Shown in pieces: positions 1 through 10,944 of a DNA stretch of 64,000 bases (within the stretch, counting starts at the first letter, position 1; each line of letters begins with the position of its first letter). The position numbers were made by a program, and so were the translations under genes. Under the pieces are notes generated by a model. That model did no database searches, had not been told where the DNA came from, and saw nothing but the letters and a program-made list of their open reading frames with translations. This stretch comes from Azoarcus sp031546845 (GTDB lineage Bacteria > Pseudomonadota > Gammaproteobacteria > Burkholderiales > Rhodocyclaceae). The DNA is taken from contig JAVBJT010000030.1 in the NCBI GenBank assembly GCA_031546845.1, positions 44,398 through 108,397 of the forward strand. The letters run 5' to 3'.

Positions 1-77
1 AGGTTGGCGCGGGCGAGCGCGAAGGCCGCCGCCACGCCGGCGAGTTGGGCAAGCAAGGCTTTGAGGCTGGCAGGCAT
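1..77 (-). CDS. N-terminus of an exported or membrane protein, cut by the window edge
   Basis: A minus-strand frame opens with ATG at 77 and stays open to the left edge. It reads MPASLKALLAQLAGVAAAF and continues with alanine- and leucine-rich residues, which looks like a signal peptide or first membrane segment. It lies about 110 bases downstream of the carbonic-anhydrase-like gene on the same strand. No strong ribosome binding site is visible, and only about 25 residues can be seen, so no function can be assigned. Confidence 0.4.
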   Translation of the reverse strand, partial: MPASLKALLAQLAGVAAAFALARAN

Positions 78-189
78 GGTTGGCTGAAGGAGCAAGGTGC
101 GGAAGGACGCGCAGGGTGCGGCGCGGGCAGTGTCGGCGTGACGGCGGCTTGGGGGCGTTGGATGCCACGCCGACAGGACGGCTTGCATG

Positions 190-1629
190 TTAGCGCGACT
201 CCAGAATCAGCCGGTCGTTGAGGGGCTGCGGCGGGCGGACATTGTGCGGGTACAGGCGGCCGAAGACGGCCAGTTGTTCCGCGCTGACCGGGACCGTCTG
301 CTTCATGACGACCCAGGTGACGCCTTCGGTGCAGGGCGGGGTGGGGAGCGAGCCAGTGTAGAGGTAGTGGGCCGGGCTTGCCGGCAGGAAGGTGGAGAGG
401 TCGAGCGAGGCCGCCGGCATGTAGTAAGCGTCCGCCTCCAGGGGCAGATTGTTCAGTACCGTTTGAATCAGCGCGTTGGGCGATTCGCCGAGTTCGAGAA
501 TAACTTCGAGGATGGCCATGCGGCCTTCGGGATCGCTGTGGAAAAATTGCACCGACATGTCGCCCATCTGGCCGTTGATGCGTGTTTCCGAGGGCCGGTG
601 GAGGGTGAAGGATTCGAGCGAGTAGCGGCGCCCGCGCAGTTCGATGCCCATGCCGTCGCCGACATCCACGCGCAAGGTATTGCCGGTGTCGGTGACGCGG
701 AAGCGGCTGCTGCGATAGTCGAATTTCACTGGTTCCAGGTCGACCGCGACGCCGTTGTGCAGGTCGATGGGCGATTGGCGCTTACCTTCGGCGCACAGCC
801 GCCATTCCGGGCGCAACTGGCCCCAGTGTTCGGGGCCGGCATCGCCGCTGTAGCGCCAGCCGAACGGGGCAATGGGCGTGGTAAGGGCCGGCGTTTTGTG
901 TGCCGTTGTGGTGACAGGGGGCGATGGCCGCGGCGGTGGTGTTTTCGGCGGAGGTTGGGGGGGCGAAGGGGTTTGGGGCGGTGGCGTTTGAGCTGGCATG
1001 GGCGATGCGGCGGCGGTGGTGCGGTCTTCCGGCGTCTCTTCGCGGGGTTTGGATTCCGGCGTCGGCGTCTGTTCGGCCTTGGCTGTCTGCGCGGGCTTGC
1101 TGACGTTACTGGCGGTTTTCGATTGGGCTGGCTCCGAAGCGGGCGCGGCCTGCTTCGTTTTGGTCTTGGGCGGCGTTTGCTTTGTTTGCGCGTTGGCGGC
1201 GGAGCGACCGGCGTCGCGCGCGATCTTGGTCAAATCGGATGCAGACGGCGGACGGCAGACTTCGCGCCACATGCGTTCATCCACCGAGTTGCGCGTGACC
1301 ATGACCGGTTCCGGTTCTGCTGGCGCTTCTTCGCGCTGCACGCGGTCGGTTTCGTCGAGATAGACCCGTTTGATGGTGGAGAAGCCGCGGTTCATGCAGT
1401 CGTAGCGGTTGAGCGCCTTGACGATGGTGTAGCCGCTCTGGCGCGCCTGCTCGGGCGACAGCACGACCCGGCCCCAGGCCACTTTGGTATCGCGGTCGGA
1501 GGGCGTGATGGTGGCACGGTCGAGTTCGACACGGCGGCCTTGGTCGCTCAGGATGAGCTGCCATTCGCTCACGGCGGACGTGGAAAACAGCAGCGTCAGA
1601 GCGGTGGCAAACAAGTGGGCCGGCTTCAT
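190..1629 (-). CDS. Exported alpha-carbonic-anhydrase-like protein, probably acatalytic
   Basis: A 479-residue protein. I start it at ATG 1629 because a signal peptide follows at once (MKPAHLFATALTLLFSTSAVS). Residues of about 21-125 form a small domain starting WQLILSDQGRRVELD, with two later cysteines, resembling the surface-adhesin-E type exported domain of betaproteobacteria. A Pro/Thr/Lys-rich linker runs to about 250. From PFGWRYSG to the end is an alpha-carbonic anhydrase fold, with QSPIDL, GSLPTPPCTEGV and the expected length. The zinc site is not intact. The usual FHFHAPSEH reads FTLHRPSET, so the first His is Thr. The usual MExHxVH reads MSVQFFH, so the third His is Gln. The active-site Thr of SLTTPP is Pro. 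I infer a carbonic-anhydrase-related binding or structural protein in the periplasm rather than an enzyme. Confidence 0.85.
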   Translation of the reverse strand: MKPAHLFATALTLLFSTSAVSEWQLILSDQGRRVELDRATITPSDRDTKVAWGRVVLSPEQARQSGYTIVKALNRYDCMNRGFSTIKRVYLDETDRVQREEAPAEPEPVMVTRNSVDERMWREVCRPPSASDLTKIARDAGRSAANAQTKQTPPKTKTKQAAPASEPAQSKTASNVSKPAQTAKAEQTPTPESKPREETPEDRTTAAASPMPAQTPPPQTPSPPQPPPKTPPPRPSPPVTTTAHKTPALTTPIAPFGWRYSGDAGPEHWGQLRPEWRLCAEGKRQSPIDLHNGVAVDLEPVKFDYRSSRFRVTDTGNTLRVDVGDGMGIELRGRRYSLESFTLHRPSETRINGQMGDMSVQFFHSDPEGRMAILEVILELGESPNALIQTVLNNLPLEADAYYMPAASLDLSTFLPASPAHYLYTGSLPTPPCTEGVTWVVMKQTVPVSAEQLAVFGRLYPHNVRPPQPLNDRLILESR

Positions 1630-1794
1630 CGGGTAGCAATCCAGGTGTGTTATTCGATGACTATATGGATACTTCGGCAGGACGGAGCATTTCTTGAATG
1701 CCGTATTCGGAGGAGCGCTCGGCGCTTGGAAAAGCGCGCTGTCCGGTTTCTTACTTGTCAGTCCTTCCGCCATCCAGTATCGTGCGAGGCCTGT

Positions 1795-1880
1795 CGTTAG
1801 GGGTGCCCGTGCCGGTTGTGGCGATGGGCTGAGAGAGTCCCTTACAACCTGATCCGGTTTGTACCGGCGTAGGGAAACGC
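1795..1880 (+). promoter_or_regulatory. TPP riboswitch (THI element)
   Basis: The conserved parts of the thiamine pyrophosphate aptamer are present in order: GGGGTGCCC, GGGCTGAGAGAGTCCC, ACAACCTGATCCGG, and the closing ACCGGCGTAGGGAA. It lies directly before thiD. The terminal AGGGA is also the only Shine-Dalgarno-like sequence before the thiD ATG. This suggests control of translation start, with TPP binding hiding the ribosome site. No terminator hairpin with a T tract lies between the aptamer and the gene. Confidence 0.93.
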
Positions 1881-1883
1881 ATC

Positions 1884-2759
1884 ATGAGCCAATCCGCTGC
1901 TTCTGTTTCTTCCATTCCCAATGTGTTGTCCATCGCCGGGGTCGATCCGAGCGGTGGGGCCGGTGTGTTCGCCGATCTCAAGGCATTTTCGGCGCTCGGC
2001 GCCTACGGTTGTGGCGTGGTCGCCGCGCTGACCGCGCAAAGCACGCGTGGTGTAGCGGGTGTGCATGTGCCGCCGGTCGATTTTCTGCGTTTGCAGATCG
2101 ATACCTTGTTCGCCGACATAGCCATCCACGCGACCAAGATCGGCATGCTCGGCAGTGCCGAGGTGGTCGCGGCGGTGGCCGACCGGCTGGCCCATTGGCA
2201 GGCCGCGCGGGTGGTGCTCGATCCGGTGATGGTGGCCAAGAGCGGCGATGCGCTGCTTGCCAGGAACGCAATCGCCATGCTGCGCGAGGCGCTTTTTCCG
2301 CAGGCATTCCTGATTACGCCCAATCTGCCCGAAGCTGGCGTGCTGCTGGAGCAGCGCGCGCCAGAAACGGTGAAGGAGATGTACCGGGCGGCGGAGCGGC
2401 TGCGCGAATTGCTGCCGGTTTCCAGCGAACGCTGGGTCTTGCTCAAAGGCGGGCATCTGCCCGGCGCCGAGGTGGTGGATTTGCTGTTCGATGGCGACCG
2501 TATGGTGGAAATGCCCGCGCCGCGCATCGCCACGAAGAATACCCACGGGACCGGTTGTAGCTTGTCCTCGGCCATTGCCGCGTTGCTGCCGCGCCATGCT
2601 GGTGGTTTCCGCCCGGTCGAAGCGGCGGTGCGTCAGGCGCGGCAGTGGCTGCTGGGTGCGATCGGCCATGCCGGCGAACTCGATGTCGGTGAGGGTTGTG
2701 GGCCGGTGCATCACTTTCATGCCTTGTGGTCCGATCACCGCGCGGATCGGTCGTCCTAG
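1884..2759 (+). CDS. thiD: Hydroxymethylpyrimidine/phosphomethylpyrimidine kinase ThiD
   Basis: A 291-residue cytosolic kinase of the ribokinase fold. It phosphorylates HMP and HMP-P to HMP-PP, the pyrimidine half of thiamine. Visible motifs are the N-terminal SIAGVDPSGGAGVFADLK, the TPNLPEA segment, LLKGGHL, and the nucleotide/anion-hole motif NTHGTGCSLSSAIAA near residue 220. The length fits a single-domain ThiD with no ThiE or ThiM fusion. It starts right after the TPP riboswitch and is followed 61 bases later by thiC, so the two pyrimidine-branch genes form one TPP-controlled operon. The C-terminus (about 30 residues, ending SDHRADRSS) runs past the usual end and is probably unstructured. 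Confidence 0.95.
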   Translation: MSQSAASVSSIPNVLSIAGVDPSGGAGVFADLKAFSALGAYGCGVVAALTAQSTRGVAGVHVPPVDFLRLQIDTLFADIAIHATKIGMLGSAEVVAAVADRLAHWQAARVVLDPVMVAKSGDALLARNAIAMLREALFPQAFLITPNLPEAGVLLEQRAPETVKEMYRAAERLRELLPVSSERWVLLKGGHLPGAEVVDLLFDGDRMVEMPAPRIATKNTHGTGCSLSSAIAALLPRHAGGFRPVEAAVRQARQWLLGAIGHAGELDVGEGCGPVHHFHALWSDHRADRSS

Positions 2760-2820
2760 GCGTTATTCGGCTTTTCCCGCTTTTCCCCCTTCCTGATCGA
2801 TTCCTTTCTGGAGAGTCCGC

Positions 2821-4751
<1,931 letters not shown>

Positions 4752-4752
<1 letters not shown>

Positions 4753-4771
4753 ATACGGGCATGCCCGTATT
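4752..4771. repeat. Perfect 20-bp palindrome just after thiC
   Basis: Positions 4752-4761 and 4762-4771 are exact reverse complements (AATACGGGCA arm), overlapping the last base of the thiC stop codon. It could fold as a tight hairpin in thiC mRNA or bind a dimeric protein. No T tract follows, so it is not a standard intrinsic terminator. Confidence 0.6.
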
Positions 4772-4942
4772 GACCCGCTCCGTGAAATTTGTCCTTTGTG
4801 GGTGATTAGATAGGGCGGCACACTGCAATCAACGGCAATCGGACTAGTGCGCCTTCTGTTCATGAGGAGGGCAGCGTGGTGCCCTTTTCAGCTTGCTGGC
4901 TTGCTAACCCATCTTATTCTTATGAGCGGATTATTTATCCAA

Positions 4943-5716
4943 ATGAAAACTAAGCATTTATTCACGACGGTGGCTTTCTTGAGCACCATGGCGTTGAGTA
5001 CCGCGGCCTGTGCCGGGTCCATCTACGTCACTAACGCTGGCGCAGCCGATTTTGGCGGCGGGGCGGTCGGTTTTGCCAGCGGTTCGGCATCTCCGAATCC
5101 CAATTCCAGTACAAGCTTCACATCGATGGCTATTGGCGGCATGAAGTTTACGACGTCCGATACCAGCTATGGCTTTGCGGCCGCAGGACAATTCAACGTA
5201 TGGTGTGTGGATATCTACCACTGGATGAAGGATGGTTCTTTCAGCTATAACGTGGGCACGGCGAGCGATCTGGTCGGCGCCCTCAATTCCTTGCGCACGA
5301 ACGGCGCGCAACGGGTCGACCAGTTGATCACGCTGGCCAACGAGGTTTATAGCACCGTCAACACTCAGATCGAATCGGCGGCTTTCCAGCTTGCGGTGTG
5401 GACCATCGCATACGGAACGCCGGATGCATCGGGCGGTTATCAGCTCAGCACGACGGACGCCGGTTTCAGAGTCAGCACGGGTACCGCGCATACGGCTTAT
5501 GGCATGTTGGCGAATCAGTGGCTGAGCAACTTGGGGTCCGCGGCCAAAACCGGCAACTACAAGTTGGTTTACCTGAACGATGGAAGCGGGAACTACACGC
5601 AGGATGCAATTTCGTTCACGAACTTGCCGGAGCCGACTTCCCTGCTGCTGTTGAGCCTGGGGCTTGCCGGTCTCATCGCGTTTCGCCGCAAGGCAGCGCC
5701 GGCAGCGGTAGCGTAA
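4943..5716 (+). CDS. PEP-CTERM sorting-signal protein, exported
   Basis: A 257-residue protein starting at ATG 4943, with signal peptide MKTKHLFTTVAFLSTMALST and processing near ACAGS. The mature part is rich in Ser, Gly, Thr and Ala, and contains VWCVDIYHW and a repeat-free beta-type sequence. Residues of about 227-252 are a textbook PEP-CTERM tail: LPEPTS, then a hydrophobic helix, then RRK. Proteins of this class are processed by exosortase (EpsH/XrtA) and linked to extracellular polysaccharide or biofilm in Gram-negative bacteria. No exosortase lies in this window, so the sorting enzyme must be elsewhere. An upstream in-frame ATG at 4922 is possible. The molecular function of the mature domain is unknown. 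Confidence 0.88.
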   Translation: MKTKHLFTTVAFLSTMALSTAACAGSIYVTNAGAADFGGGAVGFASGSASPNPNSSTSFTSMAIGGMKFTTSDTSYGFAAAGQFNVWCVDIYHWMKDGSFSYNVGTASDLVGALNSLRTNGAQRVDQLITLANEVYSTVNTQIESAAFQLAVWTIAYGTPDASGGYQLSTTDAGFRVSTGTAHTAYGMLANQWLSNLGSAAKTGNYKLVYLNDGSGNYTQDAISFTNLPEPTSLLLLSLGLAGLIAFRRKAAPAAVA

Positions 5717-5779
5717 AAGCCGGTTTCGCGCTCTTGGAGCGCGCGCGTTGGAAGGCTTGATGCCTGTCCAGCAATAGGA

Positions 5780-5810
5780 ACGGGCCGCAATCGCGGCCCG
5801 TTTGTTTTTT
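5780..5810 (+). terminator. Rho-independent terminator of the PEP-CTERM gene
   Basis: A 9-bp GC-rich stem (ACGGGCCGC / GCGGCCCGT) with a 4-base loop is followed by TTGTTTTTT. It sits 63 bases after the PEP-CTERM stop codon and between two convergent genes. Confidence 0.9.
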
Positions 5811-5827
5811 GCCTTACCTGAAAAAGT

Positions 5828-6577
5828 TTAGGCGAGTTGGCTACGCATCCGCTGTGCCCGCGCGGCGGGCGCCGGGTGCGTGGACAGCCAACTGGCGCCC
5901 CCGCCGCCGGAGAGCTTGTCCAATTTCTCCAGCGCGCTCACCGCGGCCTTCGGGTCGTATTTCTTGCCTTTCAGGAAGCTCATGGCGTAGTCGTCCGCCT
6001 CGTTTTCGTTCGACTGCGAATGCTGGGAGAGGACGACTTTTTCGAACAATTCACCCAGTTGCGAATCGGCCAGTGCCGCCACCTTGCCGTCCGTGGCGGC
6101 TACCGCGTCGCGCAGGCCGCCGGCGGCCAGCGCCATCTGCATGCGTTTTTTCGAGTGCCCGGATTTGATGTGGCCGATTTCATGGCCGATCACGTAGTGC
6201 ACTTCGTCGTCGGTCATCATGTCCATCAGGCCGCTGTAGAGACGGACGGTGCCGTCGCCCATCGCGAAGGCGTTGACCTGGCTCGTCTGATAGACCTTGA
6301 AGTTGAGCTTGAGCCCGTCATGTGCGGACAGGCCCTGCGTCAGTGTGGCCAGGCGCTTGCCGTAGGTGCTGCTGGCGGGGGCGATTTTGTTTTCCCTATC
6401 GGTTTCCTTCGCCATCTGCGAGAAATATGCGCTGATGTCTTGGTCGGTGATCGTTGCGGCATCGGTCAGCGACTTGGCCGCGCCCAGCGCGCGGCCGATA
6501 TCGAACGCGGACACGGGGCCCGCGACCGACACGCCCAAGGCGAGCAAACAGTGTTTCAGTAATTCACGACGTTCCAT
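5828..6577 (-). CDS. M48-family zinc metallopeptidase, exported
   Basis: A 249-residue protein with N-terminal signal sequence (MERRELLKHCLLALGVSVAG, cleaved near VSA-FD). The zinc motif HEIGH lies near residue 130 (DDEVHYVIGHEIGH) and the third ligand in NENEADDYAM near 190. The VNAFAMGDGTVRLYSGLMD stretch is typical of the Oma1/LoiP branch of M48. The tail STHPAPAARAQRM matches the conserved C-terminal STHP motif. E. coli LoiP and BepA are close functional models, with a role in envelope protein quality control, although no lipobox cysteine follows the signal here. The start at 6577 has GGGAAGGG upstream. It is transcribed alone. Confidence 0.92.
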   Translation of the reverse strand: MERRELLKHCLLALGVSVAGPVSAFDIGRALGAAKSLTDAATITDQDISAYFSQMAKETDRENKIAPASSTYGKRLATLTQGLSAHDGLKLNFKVYQTSQVNAFAMGDGTVRLYSGLMDMMTDDEVHYVIGHEIGHIKSGHSKKRMQMALAAGGLRDAVAATDGKVAALADSQLGELFEKVVLSQHSQSNENEADDYAMSFLKGKKYDPKAAVSALEKLDKLSGGGGASWLSTHPAPAARAQRMRSQLA

Positions 6578-6959
6578 TTTTCCCTTCCCGTTGATCGGCC
6601 GTTTCGGCGCAAAACAAGCATGATGCCATCAATGGCGCTGAGTGTGGAAGGGGGTTTTGCAGGATGCGCTTGCGAATAAAACCTTTTTATTTCCGTGTCT
6701 TAGGCGTTTCTCGAAATGCAAGGGAAATAGGCCGTCGCCGGCAAGGTGGATGTAAAAAATAGCGTAGGGACGGCTCGGGTGCATTGAGTCGGGTTCATCC
6801 GGGCGTGGCGTGCGCGTGTAGCGGGATTGCAATGCCAATGGGTTTTTCCGTGCTGTGTCCGTTCATGCCTTTCGTGGTCTTTTCTCTGTTCCCGCTTTGC
6901 CGCTACGTATAGACTTCCGCTTTTCCCGTGTGCGTTATGCGACGCTCGCCTGCCGAAAA
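6578..6959. other. Non-coding spacer between divergent genes
   Basis: About 380 bases between the M48 peptidase and the SNF2 helicase. It must hold both promoters. Several short T/A runs occur at about 6680-6770, but I see no clear -35/-10 pair, repeat or RNA gene. An in-frame GTG at 6855 could extend the helicase by 35 residues into this spacer. Confidence 0.5.
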
Positions 6960-9900
6960 ATGATTTCTCCCGACAGTTACACCGAATCCGACGTCGTCGC
7001 CTGGCTTGGGCAACGCGAAGTCGTCAAGGGGCGGGCTTATTTGCCGGCGGTGTCGGCCCTTGAATGCCATAACGATACTCTGTCCGCGCGCGTGCGCGGC
7101 ACGCGGAGCACGCCTTACACGGTCAATATCCAGATGTACGACGAGCTGCGGAGTGGGCGGGTTTTGTCGTCTCATTGTTCATGTCAGGTCGGAGGCGATT
7201 GCAAGCACGTCGCCGCGACTTTGCTCGCCTGGCTGGCGCAGCGCGACGATGAGCGGCGCCCGCGCGCTCAGGTGTTGGCGTGGATCGACACGCTGCGTGG
7301 CATGGCCGCGCCCGCGCGAGCGAAGGCGCCGGCCGCGCATAGCCTGCGCTATTTGATCCGCAACGAAACGCAGGGGCGGCAATATACCGTGACCTGTTTC
7401 AAGGCGCGGCTCGATCGCCAGGGGCAGGTGCGTGAAGCGCAGGCGTGGCACAACATCGAGCGCGCGCTCGATGTTCCGCCGGCATTCGTGAGCGAGGCCG
7501 ATGTCGACATCCTGCGTTTGCTGTGGGCACATCGCGCGCGTGATATTCGCCACTCTGATTACGTGTTGCCGCTGGCCGGGCGTAATACGCCGGCATTGCT
7601 CGAAAAGCTTGCCGCGAGCGGGCGTGCGCATATCGACGATCTGGCCGCGCCCGCGCTGGTGGCCGGCAAGGTTCGCCCTGGGCGGTTCGAATGGCGCACA
7701 CAGGCCAATGGCCGGCGAATTCCCACACTGCGTCTGACGCCTGCCGCCGATCTGGTGCTGCCCGTGTTGCCGCCATGGTATGTCGATGGCAAAACGCGCG
7801 AGGTCGGGCCAGTTGAGCTTGCCGAACCGGCCGAGCAGATTGTCCACCTGTTGCGCTTACCGCCGCTGAGCGCGATCGAGGCCGAATTGGTGGCCGGTGC
7901 GTTGGCTGAGCTGACGCCCGCGCTGCCCACGCCGCTGGTGCACGACGATGCGCTCGCGTTGAGAATCGGCGGCGCGCCGGTGCCGGTGCTACGGCTGGAT
8001 ACCTTGCCTGTGCGGGCCGTGAGTTACCGTAGCTATCCGCCCTATGGCGTCGATGAGTTCGATTACGCCACGTTGGCTTTCCGTTACGGTCCCTTGACCA
8101 TCGACGCACACGATCCGTCCTTGTTCCACACCTTGGAAGATGGCGGTAGCGCGCGCGTGGAGCGGGATGCGCTGGCCGAGGAGGCCGCTACCCGCCGCCT
8201 GGCTCGCATCGGCTTTACCAAGGTGGCGGCCGGGCGCATTCAAGCGGAGTACGGCGGCGTGCCGGAATCCATGCTCGGACTTGCCAGTGAGGATGCCTGG
8301 CCGCGCTTTACCGTGGAAGGCGTCGATGCGCTGCGCGCCGAGGGTTGGGTTGTCGAGGTGCCCGTCGATTTCCGCCATCATGCTGTCGATGTCGACACCG
8401 TGGTGCTCGATGTGGATGAGGAGCACAGCGGCGGCGACAATCCTAACGGTTGGCTCGACGTTACTCCCGGCATCGAAGTAGCGGGCCGGCCGCTGGCGCT
8501 CGCGCCGCTGCTGGTCGAACTGTTCGCGCGCGATCCGCGTTGGCTGGCAGGGGATATCGAGCGCATCGACGATGCCGAGCTGATTCTTTTGCGCCACGAG
8601 GAATTCGGCCGTTTGCGCATTGCCGCAGCCCGTCTCAAGCCACTGGTGCGCGCGCTCGTCGATCTGTTCGATGGGCCCGCCAGCGACACCTTGCGCGTGT
8701 CCCCGCTCGACGCTGTGCGCTTGGCCGACCTCGATCTGCCCGGCCGCGGTGGGGAAACCTTGGCCGCGTTGGCCGCGCGCCTGCGCAATATCGGTGGTGT
8801 TACCACGGTCGTCCAGCCGAAGGGCTTCCGCGCCGAATTGCGGCCCTATCAGATCGAAGGGCTGGCCTGGTTGCAACATCTCGTCCGCCACAACCTCGCC
8901 GGTATCCTCGCCGACGATATGGGGCTGGGCAAAACGGCACAAACACTGGCGCATCTGCTCACCGAAAAAAATGCAAAGCGTTTGGATGTGCCCGCGCTGG
9001 TGGTGGTGCCCACATCGTTGGTGTTCAACTGGCAGGCAGAAATCGAACGTTTCACGCCGACGTTGAAAGTGGTCAATCTACGCGGCGCCGACCGCCACGC
9101 CCGTTTCGACGAACTCGACGGCTGCGATATCGCCCTTACCACCTACCCGTTGCTGTGGCGTGATGCCGAAGCCTTGCAGGTGCGGCAATGGAGCTTGCTG
9201 ATTCTGGATGAAGCGCAAACGGTAAAGAACGCTGCCAGCAAAAGCGCGCAAGTCATCCGCCGGCTGCGCGCGCGGCATCGGCTCGGCCTTACCGGTACGC
9301 CGCTGGAAAACCACCTTGGCGAGTTATGGGCGCAGTTCGATTTTCTACTGCCCGGTTTTCTCGGCAGCCAGCAAAACTTTACCCGCACCTGGCGCACGCC
9401 GATTGAAAAAAACGGCGATATGGTTCGCCGCGATCTGCTGGCGGCGCGGCTCAAGCCCTTCATCTTGCGCCGGCGCAAGGAAGACGTGGCGAAGGAGTTG
9501 CCGCCGAAGACCACCATCGTGCAGAGCGTCATCCTCGATGGCGGCCAGCGCGACCTGTATGAAACCGTGCGTACGGCGATGGATGACCGTATTCGCCACG
9601 AAATCGCCTCCAAAGGCTATGCCCGCAGCCGCATCGTCATCCTCGACGCGCTGCTCAAGCTGCGCCAAGTGTGCTGCGATCCGCGCCTACTCAAGACGCC
9701 TGCGGCGGCAAAGGTCAAGGAACGCGCCAAGCTCGATTTGCTGATGGACATGCTGCCGGAGCTGATCGACGAAGGCAGGCGCATTCTGGTGTTCTCGCAG
9801 TTCACCCAGATGCTGGCGCTGATCGCCACCGAGCTGGATCGCGCCAAGATCGGCTGGGTCAGCCTCACCGGCGATACCTACGACCGCCGCGCGCCGGTGG

Positions 9901-10241
9901 AGGATTTCCAGAAAGGCCGTGCGCCGGTGTTTCTCATCAGCCTCAAGGCCGGTGGCGTCGGTCTCAACCTCACCGCTGCCGATACCGTGATCCACTACGA
10001 CCCGTGGTGGAACCCCGCCGCCGAAAATCAGGCCACCGACCGCGCGCACCGCATCGGTCAGGACAAGCCGGTGTTCGTATTCAAGCTGATCTGTGCCGGC
10101 AGCATCGAGGAACGCATTCTCGCGCTGCAAGAGCGCAAGGCGGCGCTGGCCGCCGGCATCCTGTCGGAAGATGTCAACGCGCTGGCCAAGTTCGGCGAGG
10201 CCGATATCGCCGCGCTGTTCGCGCCGCTGCCACCGGGCTGA
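6960..10241 (+). CDS. SWIM-domain SNF2-family helicase
   Basis: A 1093-residue DNA-dependent ATPase/translocase. A SWIM zinc finger lies near residues 73-86 (CSCQVGGDCKHVA, the CxC...CxH pattern). A long middle region without recognisable motifs follows. The SNF2 ATPase core occupies roughly residues 620-1075: ADDMGLGKTAQTLAHL (motif I), LLILDEAQTVKN (DEAQ box), LTGTPLENHLGELWAQ, then the helicase C lobe with VFSQFTQM, LKAGGVGLNLTAAD and DRAHRIGQ. Bacterial proteins of this layout are thought to act on DNA in repair or transcription recycling, in the manner of RapA relatives, but their role is unproven. ATG 6960 is preferred because the alternative GTG 6855 adds an ill-conserved extension. 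No obvious operon partner. Confidence 0.9.
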   Translation: MISPDSYTESDVVAWLGQREVVKGRAYLPAVSALECHNDTLSARVRGTRSTPYTVNIQMYDELRSGRVLSSHCSCQVGGDCKHVAATLLAWLAQRDDERRPRAQVLAWIDTLRGMAAPARAKAPAAHSLRYLIRNETQGRQYTVTCFKARLDRQGQVREAQAWHNIERALDVPPAFVSEADVDILRLLWAHRARDIRHSDYVLPLAGRNTPALLEKLAASGRAHIDDLAAPALVAGKVRPGRFEWRTQANGRRIPTLRLTPAADLVLPVLPPWYVDGKTREVGPVELAEPAEQIVHLLRLPPLSAIEAELVAGALAELTPALPTPLVHDDALALRIGGAPVPVLRLDTLPVRAVSYRSYPPYGVDEFDYATLAFRYGPLTIDAHDPSLFHTLEDGGSARVERDALAEEAATRRLARIGFTKVAAGRIQAEYGGVPESMLGLASEDAWPRFTVEGVDALRAEGWVVEVPVDFRHHAVDVDTVVLDVDEEHSGGDNPNGWLDVTPGIEVAGRPLALAPLLVELFARDPRWLAGDIERIDDAELILLRHEEFGRLRIAAARLKPLVRALVDLFDGPASDTLRVSPLDAVRLADLDLPGRGGETLAALAARLRNIGGVTTVVQPKGFRAELRPYQIEGLAWLQHLVRHNLAGILADDMGLGKTAQTLAHLLTEKNAKRLDVPALVVVPTSLVFNWQAEIERFTPTLKVVNLRGADRHARFDELDGCDIALTTYPLLWRDAEALQVRQWSLLILDEAQTVKNAASKSAQVIRRLRARHRLGLTGTPLENHLGELWAQFDFLLPGFLGSQQNFTRTWRTPIEKNGDMVRRDLLAARLKPFILRRRKEDVAKELPPKTTIVQSVILDGGQRDLYETVRTAMDDRIRHEIASKGYARSRIVILDALLKLRQVCCDPRLLKTPAAAKVKERAKLDLLMDMLPELIDEGRRILVFSQFTQMLALIATELDRAKIGWVSLTGDTYDRRAPVEDFQKGRAPVFLISLKAGGVGLNLTAADTVIHYDPWWNPAAENQATDRAHRIGQDKPVFVFKLICAGSIEERILALQERKAALAAGILSEDVNALAKFGEADIAALFAPLPPG

Positions 10242-10259
10242 GCCGGGGCGAAGCCCGGC
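10242..10259. terminator. Possible weak hairpin between convergent genes
   Basis: A 6-bp stem GCCGGG / CCCGGC with a 6-base loop lies directly after the helicase stop. There is no T tract on the plus strand, so a terminator role is only tentative. Confidence 0.3.
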
Positions 10260-10275
10260 CGCGCGCTTTTCCTCG

Positions 10276-10944
10276 TTATTGCTGCGCCGCTTCGGCGACG
10301 AAAATCTCCACCCGGCGGTTCATCGCCCGGCCCGCCAGGGTGGCGTTATCCGCCACCGGCTGATGCGAGCCACGCCCGTCGATGCCGATCCGGCTGGCCG
10401 CAACGCCGCGCGCGACCAGATATTCGCGGGTTGCGGCGGCGCGGTTGACCGACAGCGGATTATTGATCGCATCGCTTCCCGTGTTGTCGGTGTGGCCGAC
10501 GATTCTCACCGTCGTCACCGCATGCTGGTTCAGGCTCGTGGCAAAGCGGTCGAGAATCGGCTGCAGGTTGGGCTTGATGTCGTAGCGCCCGGTATCGAAG
10601 GAAATATCGCTGGGAATATCCAGTTTCAACTGATTGTCGGCGGTCTGCGATACCGATACGCCGGTACCCTCCGTGGCCTGTTCCATTGCCGCCTTCTGCT
10701 CTTGCATGTGCTTCGACCACAGATAGCCGCCGCCAGCGCCGAGAACCGCCCCCACGGCAGCGCCGGTGGCCGTGCTGCGGCCCTTGTTGCCGCCCGCCGT
10801 GGCGCGCCCGATAACGGCTCCGGCCACCGCGCCGATAGCGGCTCCCGTGCCGGTATCGCGCTGCGTTTCGTTCATGCCGGCGCAGCCGTACAGACCGCTC
10901 GCGGCCACAGTGAGGGAAAGCAAGGGGACGATGATCTTTTTCAT
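10276..10944 (-). CDS. OmpA-family lipoprotein, YiaD type
   Basis: A 222-residue outer-membrane lipoprotein. The signal peptide ends in the lipobox LYGC, making Cys21 the lipid-bearing residue. A glycine-zipper segment follows (TGAAIGAVAGAVIG and TGAAVGAVLGAGGGY). The C-terminal OmpA-like peptidoglycan-binding domain has SDISFDTGRYDIKP, VRIVGHTDNTGSD and the NRRVEIFV end. This is the layout of E. coli YiaD, which tethers the outer membrane to the cell wall. ATG 10944 is chosen because the signal peptide starts there and AAAGG lies ten bases upstream. It is monocistronic, followed by the convergent helicase gene. Confidence 0.92.
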   Translation of the reverse strand: MKKIIVPLLSLTVAASGLYGCAGMNETQRDTGTGAAIGAVAGAVIGRATAGGNKGRSTATGAAVGAVLGAGGGYLWSKHMQEQKAAMEQATEGTGVSVSQTADNQLKLDIPSDISFDTGRYDIKPNLQPILDRFATSLNQHAVTTVRIVGHTDNTGSDAINNPLSVNRAAATREYLVARGVAASRIGIDGRGSHQPVADNATLAGRAMNRRVEIFVAEAAQQ

